Shown: in pieces, positions 16,659 through 26,524 of the stretch | Layout of the letters: every line of letters begins with the position of its first letter | Position numbering within the stretch: position 1 is the first letter of the stretch | Assembly: GCF_033446685.1 (NCBI RefSeq) | Contig: NZ_JAWQLY010000006.1 | Span: forward strand, 1 to 64,000 | DNA from: Modicisalibacter sp033446685 | Lineage (GTDB): Bacteria > Pseudomonadota > Gammaproteobacteria > Pseudomonadales > Halomonadaceae | Length of the DNA stretch: 64,000 bases | Direction of reading: 5' to 3' | Notes under the pieces: generated by a model | Told to the model about the DNA's origin: nothing | Seen by the model: only the letters and a program-made list of their open reading frames with translations | Database searches by the model: none | Position numbers and translations under genes: made by a program

Positions 16659-19600
16659 GCCCCAGGCATCGCTGCGGATGGTTGCCTGTCTGCCTGCTAC
16701 TGGCCGGCGTGACGCTGCCGGCGCTCGCCGCCCCGGCGACCGACACGGCGCCGCCGACGTCTGCGGCCACCCAGGCCATCTCGCCAAGCGACTGGCTATT
16801 GCAGCGGGTGCGCCTCGGCGAGGCCCGTCACGACGAATCGCTGGTCGACGAGGCACTCGACAAGCTCGACGCTATCGCTCCCGACGCCCCGGAGGTACTC
16901 GAGGCCCGGGTACGACGTGCGCTACGCAATGACGAGCGGCAACGAGCCAGCGACCTGGTCGAGCGCCTAGCCGAGGTAGCGCCCGATACTCGTGCCTACC
17001 GCATGGCCCTGCTCAATCTGTCGCTGAGCCGCCCCGATCGGCGCCAAGCACTGAGCCGGGCGCGGCTGCTGGCCGCTACCGGCCGGATCGAGCAGGCCAA
17101 GCAGGCCTATGACGAACTGCTCGCCGACGGCCTGCCGACACTGCCCCTGGCTCTCGAGTACTGGGAACTCGTCGCCCGACTGCCCGATGGTGAATCACGG
17201 GCGATTCAGCAACTCGAGAAACTCGACGAGCGCTATCCGCAAAGTCCGGAGCTGGGCTTTACCCTGGCACGGCTGTTGCTCGACGCCGGCCACGACGATG
17301 CCGCCTTCACGCGCCTCGAAAGCCTCGCCAGGCTGCCAGGGACGCGCCAGACGAGCGCCCGCATGTGGCTGGATGCATTGCGCGGCAGGCCGGCGAGCGC
17401 GGCCAATGTGGCCGCCTGGCAACGCCTCCTCGCCAGTTTCAGCGATACCGATTATGCCGGTGAGGCGCGCCAGATCCTGGCCCGCCAGCGTCAGCTACTC
17501 GAAGATCCCGGTTACCAGGCCCGTCAGCGCGGCCTGGCACGCTTCGAAGCACAGCGCGGCACCTCCGGCGAGGCCGATATACAGCGTGCGCTGACCGCTT
17601 ACCCCGACGATATCGACCTGCTAGGCGCACTGGGTGTCATCCGCCTGCGCCAGGGCCGACATGCCCAGGCGTTGGCCCTGTTCCAGCGCGCACAGACCAA
17701 CGACACCAGCGGTTTCAGCGGCGACAAGTGGCAAGTCTTGATCGATACCGCCCATTATTGGCTCGACATCAGCCGTGGTGACGCGGCTCTGGCCGGGGAT
17801 CACCCACAACGCGCCGAACAAGCCTATCGTCGGGCCAGCCGACTGCAGCCTGGCTCGCCCGATGCCTGGCTGGGTCTCGGTGATATAGCTCGGCGCCGCG
17901 GCGATACTCTCTCCGCTGAACAGGCCTACCAACGGGCACGGCGCGTTTCCAGCGACGATGGCCGGGCGTTATCGCGGCTGGCCGAGCTTTATGCCAAGCA
18001 ATCGCCTCAACGCGCGCTGGATTTCATCGCCTCGCTTCCCCCCGTTCAGCAACACGCGCTCGACGACACGAGCCGCCAACTGCGCGTAGCCCAACTGAGC
18101 GCCGCAGGCCAGCGCTTGGCCGAAGCACAGCAATGGTCGCAGGCCGCCGAGCGCTACGCCGAGGCCCGAGAGCTGTCACCCGCAGACGTCTGGCTGACCT
18201 ACTCGCTGGCCCAGGCATTGCGCCAGGATGGTCGCCGACCACAGGCCGACGCCTCCTTCGCCGACCTGCTGGGACGTCTCGACGATCCCGCGACACGCGC
18301 CCAAGGCCAATACGCCCAGGCGCTGTATCTCGCCAGCGACGACCGCGACGATGCCGCGCTCGAAAGCCTCGCGCGCATCCCCGACGCCCGGCGTGATACC
18401 GACATGCGTGCGCTTGCCGCGCGTCTCGAGCGCCGCCAGTTGCTGGCGCGAGCCTCGACGCTGCGTGCCAGTGGCGACCCGGTGGCGGCGCGGGCCCTGC
18501 TCGAGACCCAGCCGGCGGATGTCGATTTTAGTCTGCAGCTTGGCGATTGGGCAGTGATCGATGGCGACCCGTACGTCGCCGAGCGGCACTATGAGCACGC
18601 GCTGACACAGGACCCGGATAATCTCCAAGCTCGGCTGGGGCTGATCGAAGCCACCCTCGCCACTGGCGGTGAAGATCGCGCACGATCCTTGCTTTCCCAC
18701 CTGGAACTGCCCCCCGGTGCCATCAACGAACGCCGCCGTGCCGCCAATGCCTGGGCATCGTTGGGCGAGCCGTCACGCGCCGAGGCGCTGATCGCCGACC
18801 CGGCGACCAGCGAGGCCGCTACCGGAGACGCTCTTTACTGGCGCGACGCCGCGCGCATCGCCAGCGCCAATGACGCCCCCGCTGCAGCGCTTTCCCGCTA
18901 CCGGCGCGGCATGGTCGCCGGTGGCCTGGGCAATAACGAATCGCTTGTCGACGATGGCGACTTCACCCGCGCGATGCGCCGTCACGAGGGCGACGATTGG
19001 CTGGCCAGCAGCCTGCGCCGCGAGGCCGCGGCGCTCTACCAGAAGCGCGATACCCGGATCCGTGCGGCGCATCAGGTGGCCAACGACGACGGCACCGACG
19101 GCGTCTCGTCGCTGACCACGACCACCGACATGCTCGAAGTCGACACCCCGTTCGGCGCGGGCCGCGGCTTCCTGCGCCTCGACCGGGTCGCCCTCGACGC
19201 CGGGCGGCTTGATCGCGACGCCGACGGCCTGAGCCGCGAGACCTTCGGCACCTGCGCGGTGGTGGGTTGCGAGGTCGGCGGCCCCCAGCGGGATCGTGGC
19301 GTCAGCGTGGCGCTGGGCTGGTACGACGAGACCTGGCGGATGGACATCGGCACCACGCCCTTGGGCTTCGCGGTCGAGGACTGGGTCGGCGGGCTGCAGT
19401 ATTCGGGGGACGCCGGACCATTGTGGCTGACCGCCACGCTGTCGCGGCGCCCACTCGACGACTCGTTGCTGGCCTTCGCCGGTGCCGAGGATCCGCGCAG
19501 CGGGACTACATGGGGCGGCATCCGCGCCACCGGCGCGTCGCTGGGGCTGGGCTACGACCAGGGCGGGCCCAACGGCGTGTGGTCGAACTTCGGCGTGCAT

Positions 19601-20167
19601 CACCTCGCCGGCGAGCGCGTTCCCGACAATACCCGGGTACAGCTGATGGGCGGGGTCTACCACAAGCTGATCAACGAAGAACATCGGCGCCTCAGCGTGG
19701 GTCTCAGCACTCTGATGATGCACTACAGCCGTGAGCTCGGCGGCTACTCGCTGGGCCAAGGGGGCTACTACAGCCCGCAACGCTACGCCTCGCTGTCGCT
19801 GCCGGTGAGCTACACCCAGCGTACCGGCGACTGGTCGTGGCAGCTCGACGCCGCGATCTCGCAGTCGTGGACCGACAGCGACGCCAGCGCACGCTACCCG
19901 CTGGGCGGCGACGCCATCGCCGGGCTGCCCGACGCCACCGCCACCCGCAGCGGCGGCAGCGGTGGCGGCTTCGGCTTCTCGCTGGGCGGGCGCGTCGAGC
20001 GGCGCCTCGCCGATCACTGGATCGCCGGGCTCGCCGTCAATTTGCAGCAGGCCGAGGACTACGCGCCCAACGGCTTCAACCTGTCGCTGCGCTACACGTT
20101 CGGCGCCTGGCAGGGCGATCTGGCGATGCCGCCCGAGACCCTCGAGCCCTATGCCGACTTCGACTAG
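16655..20167 (+). CDS. bcsC: cellulose export outer-membrane protein BcsC
   Basis: BcsC is the periplasmic TPR scaffold plus outer-membrane barrel through which cellulose leaves the cell. The ATG at 16655 has GGAGGT five bases upstream and overlaps the bcsZ stop (ATGA), giving 1170 residues; an in-frame ATG at 16643 is less well placed. A signal peptide (CGWLPVCLLLAGVTLPALAA) is followed by about 700 residues of TPR-like helical repeats. The C-terminal roughly 340 residues form the BCSC_C barrel (LEVDTPFGAGRGFLRLD through YTFGAWQGDLAMPPE). It is the last gene of the bcsRQABZC arm. Confidence 0.95.
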   Translation: MSPRHRCGWLPVCLLLAGVTLPALAAPATDTAPPTSAATQAISPSDWLLQRVRLGEARHDESLVDEALDKLDAIAPDAPEVLEARVRRALRNDERQRASDLVERLAEVAPDTRAYRMALLNLSLSRPDRRQALSRARLLAATGRIEQAKQAYDELLADGLPTLPLALEYWELVARLPDGESRAIQQLEKLDERYPQSPELGFTLARLLLDAGHDDAAFTRLESLARLPGTRQTSARMWLDALRGRPASAANVAAWQRLLASFSDTDYAGEARQILARQRQLLEDPGYQARQRGLARFEAQRGTSGEADIQRALTAYPDDIDLLGALGVIRLRQGRHAQALALFQRAQTNDTSGFSGDKWQVLIDTAHYWLDISRGDAALAGDHPQRAEQAYRRASRLQPGSPDAWLGLGDIARRRGDTLSAEQAYQRARRVSSDDGRALSRLAELYAKQSPQRALDFIASLPPVQQHALDDTSRQLRVAQLSAAGQRLAEAQQWSQAAERYAEARELSPADVWLTYSLAQALRQDGRRPQADASFADLLGRLDDPATRAQGQYAQALYLASDDRDDAALESLARIPDARRDTDMRALAARLERRQLLARASTLRASGDPVAARALLETQPADVDFSLQLGDWAVIDGDPYVAERHYEHALTQDPDNLQARLGLIEATLATGGEDRARSLLSHLELPPGAINERRRAANAWASLGEPSRAEALIADPATSEAATGDALYWRDAARIASANDAPAAALSRYRRGMVAGGLGNNESLVDDGDFTRAMRRHEGDDWLASSLRREAAALYQKRDTRIRAAHQVANDDGTDGVSSLTTTTDMLEVDTPFGAGRGFLRLDRVALDAGRLDRDADGLSRETFGTCAVVGCEVGGPQRDRGVSVALGWYDETWRMDIGTTPLGFAVEDWVGGLQYSGDAGPLWLTATLSRRPLDDSLLAFAGAEDPRSGTTWGGIRATGASLGLGYDQGGPNGVWSNFGVHHLAGERVPDNTRVQLMGGVYHKLINEEHRRLSVGLSTLMMHYSRELGGYSLGQGGYYSPQRYASLSLPVSYTQRTGDWSWQLDAAISQSWTDSDASARYPLGGDAIAGLPDATATRSGGSGGGFGFSLGGRVERRLADHWIAGLAVNLQQAEDYAPNGFNLSLRYTFGAWQGDLAMPPETLEPYADFD

Positions 20168-20331
20168 CCACGCTAGTCGTCAAGGCCATGACCGTAGATT
20201 GCCGCGATCTTTTGGATCGTCGTCCCGAGCAACTAGACTGGACCCGGCAAGCCAGAGCTTCATAGAGAACCGCTAAAGAATTCTGCATAGAAGCGTCGCC
20301 TAGCCGCGACTTTCGAGACAAGGAGACCGTC

Positions 20332-20646
20332 ATGGCCGATACCGCCCACTTCGTGGTCCTCGCCGAGTTCCGGATCAAACCGGGCCAAGTGCCCGCCTTC
20401 CTGGCACTCGCCCACAATGATGCCAACGAATCGCTGGCCAACGAGGAGGGCTGCCTGGCCTTCGACGTGCTGACCCCGGAGGGCAGCGAGGAGATCGTCG
20501 TGCTGCACGAGGTCTACCGCGACCGCGCCGCCTACGAACACCACCAGCAGATGCCCCACTACGCGCCCTTCAAGGAGGGCAGCGCGCCGCTGCTCGACGG
20601 CCAGCCGAGCGTGCGCTTCTTCTACACCGCGGTGCGCCCCGAATAA
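20332..20646 (+). CDS. antibiotic biosynthesis monooxygenase (ABM)-fold protein
   Basis: This 104-residue protein has the dimeric ferredoxin-like ABM fold: FVVLAEFRIKPGQVPAFLAL, NEEGCLAFDVL and the VLHEVYRDRAAYEHHQQMPHY segment match YgiN-type quinol or small-molecule monooxygenases and (4S)-4-hydroxy-5-phosphonooxypentane-2,3-dione isomerase-like proteins. The substrate cannot be read from the sequence. AAGGAGA precedes the ATG. It is 164 bp downstream of bcsC and ends at a strong hairpin, so it may be a separate transcript. Confidence 0.82.
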   Translation: MADTAHFVVLAEFRIKPGQVPAFLALAHNDANESLANEEGCLAFDVLTPEGSEEIVVLHEVYRDRAAYEHHQQMPHYAPFKEGSAPLLDGQPSVRFFYTAVRPE

Positions 20647-20693
20647 GCGAACGCCTCACCGCGTGCCAGCAAAGCGTGGGGATGGAAATGCAA

Positions 20694-20727
20694 ACGGGCT
20701 TGCCGAATGGCAAGCCCGTCTTGTTTG
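20694..20727. terminator. bidirectional hairpin terminator between ABM gene and purL
   Basis: ACGGGCTTGCC and GGCAAGCCCGT form a perfect 11-bp stem with loop GAAT, followed by CTTGTTT. The opposite side reads GCAAAC, so it may also stop the convergent purL transcript, whose stop codon is only 30 bp away. Confidence 0.85.
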
Positions 20728-20756
20728 AAGGTACAGCCTGAACCGAGCCGCTACGC

Positions 20757-23700
20757 TCAGCCGAGCCATGCCCGGGCGTTGCTGAACAGCCGCATCCAGG
20801 CGCCGTCGCGGGTCCACTCGGCCGGGCGCCAGGAATTGGTGACGGCCCGCGCCACCCGCTCGGGATGCGGCATCATGATGGTCACGCGCCCGTCCGGCGT
20901 GGTCAGCCCGGTCACCCCGGACGGCGAGCCGTTGGGGTTGGCCGGGTAGCGGGTGGTCACCTGGCCGTAGTTGTCGACGTAGCGCAGCGCAATCTGCTCG
21001 CTGCCCTGCATCGAGCGCAGGTGACCGGCGTCGCGGAACTCGGCGCGCCCTTCGCCGTGGGCCACGGCGATCGGCAGGCGCGAGCCTTCCATGCCGGCGA
21101 GCAGGATCGAGGGGCTCTTCTCGACCTGGACCATCGATACCCGGGCCTCGAACTGCTCCGACTCGTTGCGCACGAAGCGCGGCCAGTTAGCGGCGCCGGG
21201 AATCAGCTCCTTGAGCTGCGAGAACATCTGGCAGCCGTTGCATACGCCCAGCGCAAAGCTGTCGTCGCGGGCGAAGAACGCCGCGAACTGGTCGCGGGCG
21301 CGGGCGTTGAACAGCGCCGACTTGGCCCAACCGCCACCGGCGCCGAGCACGTCGCCGTAGGAGAAGCCGCCACAGGCGACCAGGCCCTGGAACGCGTCGA
21401 GGGTCACGCGGCCTTCGAGGATATCGCTCATGTGCACGTCGATGGCCTCGAAGCCGGCCTTGTCGAAGGCCGCGGCCATCTCCAGCTGGCCGTTGACGCC
21501 CTGCTCGCGCAGCACCGCCATGCGTGGCCGCGCGGTGTTTACGAACGGCGCGCCGATATCCTCGTCGACGTCGAACGTGGGTGTTGCCGATAGCCCCGGG
21601 TCGCGCAGGTCGAGCAGGTCGTCGAACTCGGACTTGGCACAGTCCGGGTTGTCGCGCAGCGCCTGCATGCGGTAGCTGGTCTCGGCCCAGGTGCGCTGGG
21701 TCAGCGCCCGGGTGGTCTCGAGCAGCGGCTCCTCGAACAGCGTCACGCGCACCTGGTCGTCGTAGCGCGGGCGGGCGATGACGCCACAGGTGTCGATGCC
21801 CGCCGCGGCAAACTGGGCGAGCACGAACTCGGTATCCTGACGGTCGACCTGGATCACCGCGCCGAGTTCCTCGGCGAACAGCGCGCCGGCTGCCTCGAAG
21901 CCGTCGTCGACCAGCCAGTCGAGCTTGATCTCGAGCCCGCCGCGGCCGGCGAAGGCCATCTCCAGCAGCGTCACCAGCAACCCGCCGTCGCTGCGATCGT
22001 GGTAGGCGAGCAGCTTGCCGTCGGCGTTGAGGCCCTGGATGACGGTGAAGAACGCCTTTAGATCCTCGGCCTCGTCGAGATCGGGGCAGACGTCGCCGAC
22101 CTGGCCGTAGACCTGGGCCAGTGCCGAGCCGCCCAGGCGGTTCCGGCCGCCACCCAGGTCGATCAGGATCAGGTCGCTCTCGTCGCGATCCAGGCGCAAC
22201 TGCGGGGTCAGCGTGGCCAACGCATCGGTGACCGGCGCGAAGCCGGTGACATTGAGCGTCAGCGGCGCAGTGATCGCCTTGTCCTCGGCTTCGTCGCCCT
22301 CCTGCCAGGCGGTGCGCATCGACATCGAGTCCTTGCCCACCGGAATGGCGATGCCCAGTGCCGGGCAAAGCTCCATACCCACCGCGTGCACGGCGTCAAA
22401 CAGCGCCTGATTCTCGCCGGGATGGTCGGCGGCGCTCATCCAGTTGGCGGAGAGCTTGACGTCGGACAGCTTGGCGATCGGCGCCGCGGCGAGGTTGGTG
22501 ATCGCCTCGGCGACCGCCAGCCGGGCGCTGGCCGCCGGGTCGATCAGCGCCACCGGCGGTCGCTCGCCCATCGCCATCGCCTCGCCGGCGTGGGTGTCAT
22601 AACTCGCCGTGGTCACCGCACAGTCGGCCACCGGCACTTGCCACGGGCCGACCATCTGGTCGCGGGCGACCATGCCGGTGATCGAGCGATCGCCGATGGT
22701 AATCAGGAAACTCTTCGAGGCTACCGCCGGCAGGCGCAGCACCCGGTCGAGCGCCTCGCGCAGGTCGAGGTTGTCGAAGTCCGCGCCCGGCATCGGGCGC
22801 TCCTGGCGCGCGAATTCGCGCTGCATCTTGGGCGGCTTTCCGAACAGCACGCTCATCGGCAGGTCGATCGGCGTGCTGTCGAAATGCTCGTCGTGCACGG
22901 CCAGATGGTGCGCCTCGACGGCCTCGCCGACCACCGCGTAGGGGCAGCGCTCGCGCGCGCACAGCGCATCGAAGGCCGCCAGGTCGTCGGACGCCACCGC
23001 CAGCACGTAGCGCTCCTGGGCCTCGTTACACCAGATCTCCAGCGGGCTCATCCCCGGCTCGGCGTTGGGCACGTCACGCAGCTCGAAGCGCCCGCCACGG
23101 CCGCCGTCCTTGACCAGCTCCGGCAGCGCGTTGGACAGTCCGCCGGCGCCGACGTCGTGGATGAAGCGGATCGGGTTGGCATCCCCCAGCGCCCAGCAGC
23201 GGTCGATCACTTCCTGGGCGCGGCGCTCCATTTCGGGGTTGTCGCGCTGCACCGAGGCGAAATCGAGATCCTCGCTAGAGGCGCCGGAAGCCATGCTCGA
23301 GGCCGCCCCGCCGCCGAGGCCGATCAGCATCGCCGGGCCGCCCATCACGATCAGCTTGGCGCCGACCGGAATGTCGCGCTTGGCGACGTGATCCTCGCGG
23401 ATGTTGCCGTAGCCGCCGGCCAGCATCACCGGCTTGTGGTAGCCGCGCCGCTCGATGCCGTCGACGCCCACCGCGTCCTGCTCGTAGCTGCGGAAGTAGC
23501 CGGCGAGGTTGGGCCGGCCGAACTCGTTGTTGAAGGCCGCGCCGCCGATCGGCGCCTCGAGCATGATGTCGAGCGCCGACTGGATGCGTTCGGGCTTGCC
23601 GTAGTCGAAGGCTTCCCAGGGCTGGACGAACTCGGGAATGCGCAGGTTGGACACCGCGAAACCGGTCAGTCCGGCCTTGGGCTTGCCACCGATGCCGGTC

Positions 23701-24686
23701 GCGCCCTCGTCGCGGATCTCGCCGCCCGAGCCGGTCGCCGCGCCGGGGTGCGGGGCGATCGCGGTCGGATGGTTGTGGGTCTCGACCTTCATCAGGATGT
23801 GGATGGGTTCCTGATGCGCCGCGTAGCTGGCCCGCGCCGCGCCGTCGTCGCCCACCAGCGGCGCGGCGAAGAAGCGTCCGGCCCGGCAGCCGCGAATTAC
23901 CGCGGCGTTGTCGCTGTAGGCCGAAAGCACGTCGTCGCCGGACTGTTCGTGGGTGTTCCTGATCATCTGGAACAGCGAGTGCGGCTGCGCCTCGCCGTCG
24001 ATCGACCAGTCGGCGTTGAAGATCTTGTGCCGGCAGTGCTCGGAGTTGGCCTGGGCGAACATCATCAGTTCGACGTCGCTGGGGTTGCGCTCCAGGTTGC
24101 GAAACGCCTCGACCAGATAGTCGATCTCGTCGTCGGCCAGCGCCAGACCCAGCTCGCCGTTGGCGGCCGCGAGCGCGGCGCGTCCGCCGCCGAGCACGTC
24201 GACCTGGCCGAGCGGCGCCGGGGCGCGATGCGCGAACAGCCTGGCCGCGTCGCTCGAATTGGCGAGCACCGATTCGGTCATGCGGTCGTGCAGGGTGTCG
24301 ATGATCGCCTCGAAGGCCGCCTCGCTGAGCACGCCGTCGAGGGTGACGCGATAGGCGACGCCCCGCTCGATGCGCCGGACCCGGGTCAGGCCGCAATTGT
24401 GGGCGATGTCGGTGGCCTTGGACGACCACGGCGACAGCGTGCCGAGCCGCGGCACCACCAGAAACAGGTGACCGTCGCGCTCAGCCGCCGCCTCTTCCCG
24501 GGCGCCGTAGGCCAGCAGGCTGTCGAGCACGGCGCGCTCACCGGATGCCCAGTCGCCGTCGTGGTCCACGAAATGCACGTAGTCGGCGTGCAGCGTCTCG
24601 ATTTCGGGGACCCGGGCACGCAACGCGGCCAGCAGCTTGGCATGACGGAAAGCGGAAAGGGCGGGCGCGCCTCTCAGTTCGAGCAT
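20757..24686 (-). CDS. purL: phosphoribosylformylglycinamidine synthase PurL (large, fused type)
   Basis: PurL converts FGAR, glutamine and ATP to FGAM in step four of purine synthesis. The 1309-residue length matches the single-chain proteobacterial enzyme. An N-terminal PurS-like domain is followed by two AIRS-type ATP-binding halves (KVETHNHPTAIAP, GGKPKAGLTGFAVSNL, HDVGAGGLSNALPEL) and a C-terminal glutamine amidotransferase with the nucleophilic cysteine in GVCNGCQMFSQL and HGEGRAEF near the end. It is transcribed alone and diverges from mltF about 170 bp upstream. Confidence 0.98.
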   Translation of the reverse strand: MLELRGAPALSAFRHAKLLAALRARVPEIETLHADYVHFVDHDGDWASGERAVLDSLLAYGAREEAAAERDGHLFLVVPRLGTLSPWSSKATDIAHNCGLTRVRRIERGVAYRVTLDGVLSEAAFEAIIDTLHDRMTESVLANSSDAARLFAHRAPAPLGQVDVLGGGRAALAAANGELGLALADDEIDYLVEAFRNLERNPSDVELMMFAQANSEHCRHKIFNADWSIDGEAQPHSLFQMIRNTHEQSGDDVLSAYSDNAAVIRGCRAGRFFAAPLVGDDGAARASYAAHQEPIHILMKVETHNHPTAIAPHPGAATGSGGEIRDEGATGIGGKPKAGLTGFAVSNLRIPEFVQPWEAFDYGKPERIQSALDIMLEAPIGGAAFNNEFGRPNLAGYFRSYEQDAVGVDGIERRGYHKPVMLAGGYGNIREDHVAKRDIPVGAKLIVMGGPAMLIGLGGGAASSMASGASSEDLDFASVQRDNPEMERRAQEVIDRCWALGDANPIRFIHDVGAGGLSNALPELVKDGGRGGRFELRDVPNAEPGMSPLEIWCNEAQERYVLAVASDDLAAFDALCARERCPYAVVGEAVEAHHLAVHDEHFDSTPIDLPMSVLFGKPPKMQREFARQERPMPGADFDNLDLREALDRVLRLPAVASKSFLITIGDRSITGMVARDQMVGPWQVPVADCAVTTASYDTHAGEAMAMGERPPVALIDPAASARLAVAEAITNLAAAPIAKLSDVKLSANWMSAADHPGENQALFDAVHAVGMELCPALGIAIPVGKDSMSMRTAWQEGDEAEDKAITAPLTLNVTGFAPVTDALATLTPQLRLDRDESDLILIDLGGGRNRLGGSALAQVYGQVGDVCPDLDEAEDLKAFFTVIQGLNADGKLLAYHDRSDGGLLVTLLEMAFAGRGGLEIKLDWLVDDGFEAAGALFAEELGAVIQVDRQDTEFVLAQFAAAGIDTCGVIARPRYDDQVRVTLFEEPLLETTRALTQRTWAETSYRMQALRDNPDCAKSEFDDLLDLRDPGLSATPTFDVDEDIGAPFVNTARPRMAVLREQGVNGQLEMAAAFDKAGFEAIDVHMSDILEGRVTLDAFQGLVACGGFSYGDVLGAGGGWAKSALFNARARDQFAAFFARDDSFALGVCNGCQMFSQLKELIPGAANWPRFVRNESEQFEARVSMVQVEKSPSILLAGMEGSRLPIAVAHGEGRAEFRDAGHLRSMQGSEQIALRYVDNYGQVTTRYPANPNGSPSGVTGLTTPDGRVTIMMPHPERVARAVTNSWRPAEWTRDGAWMRLFSNARAWLG

Positions 24687-24855
24687 GTCGAAAGAAGCCT
24701 CTGTGAAAGCCGAAGAATGGGCGCCGCGGGCGGCGACATTTGAATACCCATGATACTGGAAAGCCGCTCCTTCGAGAAATCCGTGGAATGGCGTCAGGTG
24801 ACAGCTTCAGGGCCCCCGGGTATGGTGATGCGTCCACTGTTACCGACTGCTACGC

Positions 24856-26313
24856 ATGCTCCAGGCTTTCGCCCGCCACCCGCGTCGATTCGTGTTCAGC
24901 GTGGTAGGCCTCGTGCTGTTTGGCTGGCCGGCTTCGAATCCGCCGCCCGAGGATTCGCTGCTCGAAGCTATCCGCGCCCGCGATTTTCTTCAGGTGGATA
25001 CACGCAACACCCCGACTACCTACTATCAAGGCCGCCAGGGCCCGACCGGCTTCGAGTTCGAGCTGGTGCGGCGCTTCGCCGACCAGCTCGACGTCAGCCT
25101 GTCGCTGGACAGCGACGGCAACATCAACGACGTGCTCGACGCGGTGCGCAGCGGCAAGGCCGACCTGGGTGCCGCGGCGCTGCCGCTCGATCCGACCCTG
25201 CCCGGCGTTCATTTCAGTCGCGCGATCATGACCCTGCAACCGCTGGTGGTGTATCGCCGCGGGCTGCCGCCGATCGACGAGCCCGGCGACCTGCTGGGCC
25301 GCTCGATCGGGGTGATCAAGGGCTCCGGCGCCGGCCTGGTGCTACGCGAGCTCCAGCAGGCTTCGCTGCCCGAGCTGGGCTGGAAGGAGTCGGCCGATCT
25401 CGAGGTCGCCGACCTGCTGAGCCTGGTCGAGAACGGCGAGCTCGACGTGGCGGTGATCTACGCTCACCAATTCAAGCTCAACCGGGTATTCTTCCCCGGC
25501 ATCGAGAACGGCTTCCTGCTCGGCGACCCGCTGAGCCTGGCCTGGGCGCTGCCCGCCGACCGGGGGCTGGGCCTTTTGCAGCGCGTCAATCGCTTCCTCG
25601 ACGAGATGCAGGCCGACGGCACGCTCGCCGCTCTCGACGAACGCTATTTCGGTCACGACGACTACCTGGAATACGTCGGCGCGCGGACCTTCATCCAGCA
25701 GGCCAATGCGCGCCTGGACATCTACAAGGACGAATTCCTCGCCGCCGCGCGCGAGACCGGGTTCGACTGGAAGCTGCTCGCCGCACTGGGCTATCAGGAA
25801 TCGCACTGGAAGCCCCAAGCGACCTCGCCCACCGGGGTGCGCGGATTGATGATGCTCACCCAATCGACCGCCGAGCAGGTGGGCGTCGGCAATCGGCTCG
25901 ACCCGGCGCAGAGCATCAGCGGCGGGGCGCGCTACCTGAAGAGCGTCAAGCAGCGCCTGCAGGGGGAGATCGAGGAACCGGACCGCACCTGGATGGCGCT
26001 GGCCGCCTACAACGTCGGCCTCGGTCATCTCTACGACGCCCAGAAGATCGCCGAGATGCGCGGCGGCGACCCCTACGCCTGGGCCGACGTGCGCGAGGCG
26101 TTGCCGCTGCTGCAAAAGCGCGACTGGTATTCGCGGGTGCGCCATGGCTACGCCCGCGGCGGCGAACCGGTGATCTACGTCCGCAACATTCGCCGCTACT
26201 ACGAGATCCTCAACTACATCGAGCGCAGTCAGCAGCAGTTCTTCCAGCTCAATCAACGCGAACCCGGCGAGGACGACGGCTCCCTGTTCAATGTGGTGCC
26301 GCCGGTGCTGTGA
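24856..26313 (+). CDS. mltF: membrane-bound lytic murein transglycosylase F
   Basis: MltF cleaves peptidoglycan glycan strands with formation of 1,6-anhydroMurNAc. The 485 residues show an N-terminal hydrophobic anchor, an ABC-type solute-binding module (residues about 40-270, LLEAIRARDFLQVDTRNTP onward) and a C-terminal SLT domain. The catalytic glutamate is in LGYQESHWKPQ (Glu315, against Glu314 in E. coli), followed by SPTGVRGLMMLT and AAYNVGLGHLYDAQ. The ribosome site is weak; the ATG was chosen because it opens directly onto the anchor. Divergence from purL is a conserved pairing in many gammaproteobacteria. Confidence 0.95.
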   Translation: MLQAFARHPRRFVFSVVGLVLFGWPASNPPPEDSLLEAIRARDFLQVDTRNTPTTYYQGRQGPTGFEFELVRRFADQLDVSLSLDSDGNINDVLDAVRSGKADLGAAALPLDPTLPGVHFSRAIMTLQPLVVYRRGLPPIDEPGDLLGRSIGVIKGSGAGLVLRELQQASLPELGWKESADLEVADLLSLVENGELDVAVIYAHQFKLNRVFFPGIENGFLLGDPLSLAWALPADRGLGLLQRVNRFLDEMQADGTLAALDERYFGHDDYLEYVGARTFIQQANARLDIYKDEFLAAARETGFDWKLLAALGYQESHWKPQATSPTGVRGLMMLTQSTAEQVGVGNRLDPAQSISGGARYLKSVKQRLQGEIEEPDRTWMALAAYNVGLGHLYDAQKIAEMRGGDPYAWADVREALPLLQKRDWYSRVRHGYARGGEPVIYVRNIRRYYEILNYIERSQQQFFQLNQREPGEDDGSLFNVVPPVL

Positions 26314-26524
26314 ATTCGCGGGTACGCTTCCAACGCCACGAACGGTTACTATTGCCCGTGTCCGGTATCGACTGCCCGAAAACGACATAGCCACCGTCCA
26401 GAGTGGCGCGCCTTGCATGGCGCAAGGGCGTGCGTCATAGGCGCGCGCTCCGCTCAAGTCCGCTTCGATTCCGACACCACCCGGCGCGCCCGCCGGGGAT
26501 CATTCATGAACGCAAGGGAAGATC

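Noticed and set aside
22386..24743. A 785-codon open frame on the plus strand
   Set aside because: It lies wholly opposite purL, whose protein is conserved from end to end. Its product is His/Arg/Val/Ala-rich with no domain, the usual effect of GC-rich third positions on the opposite strand.
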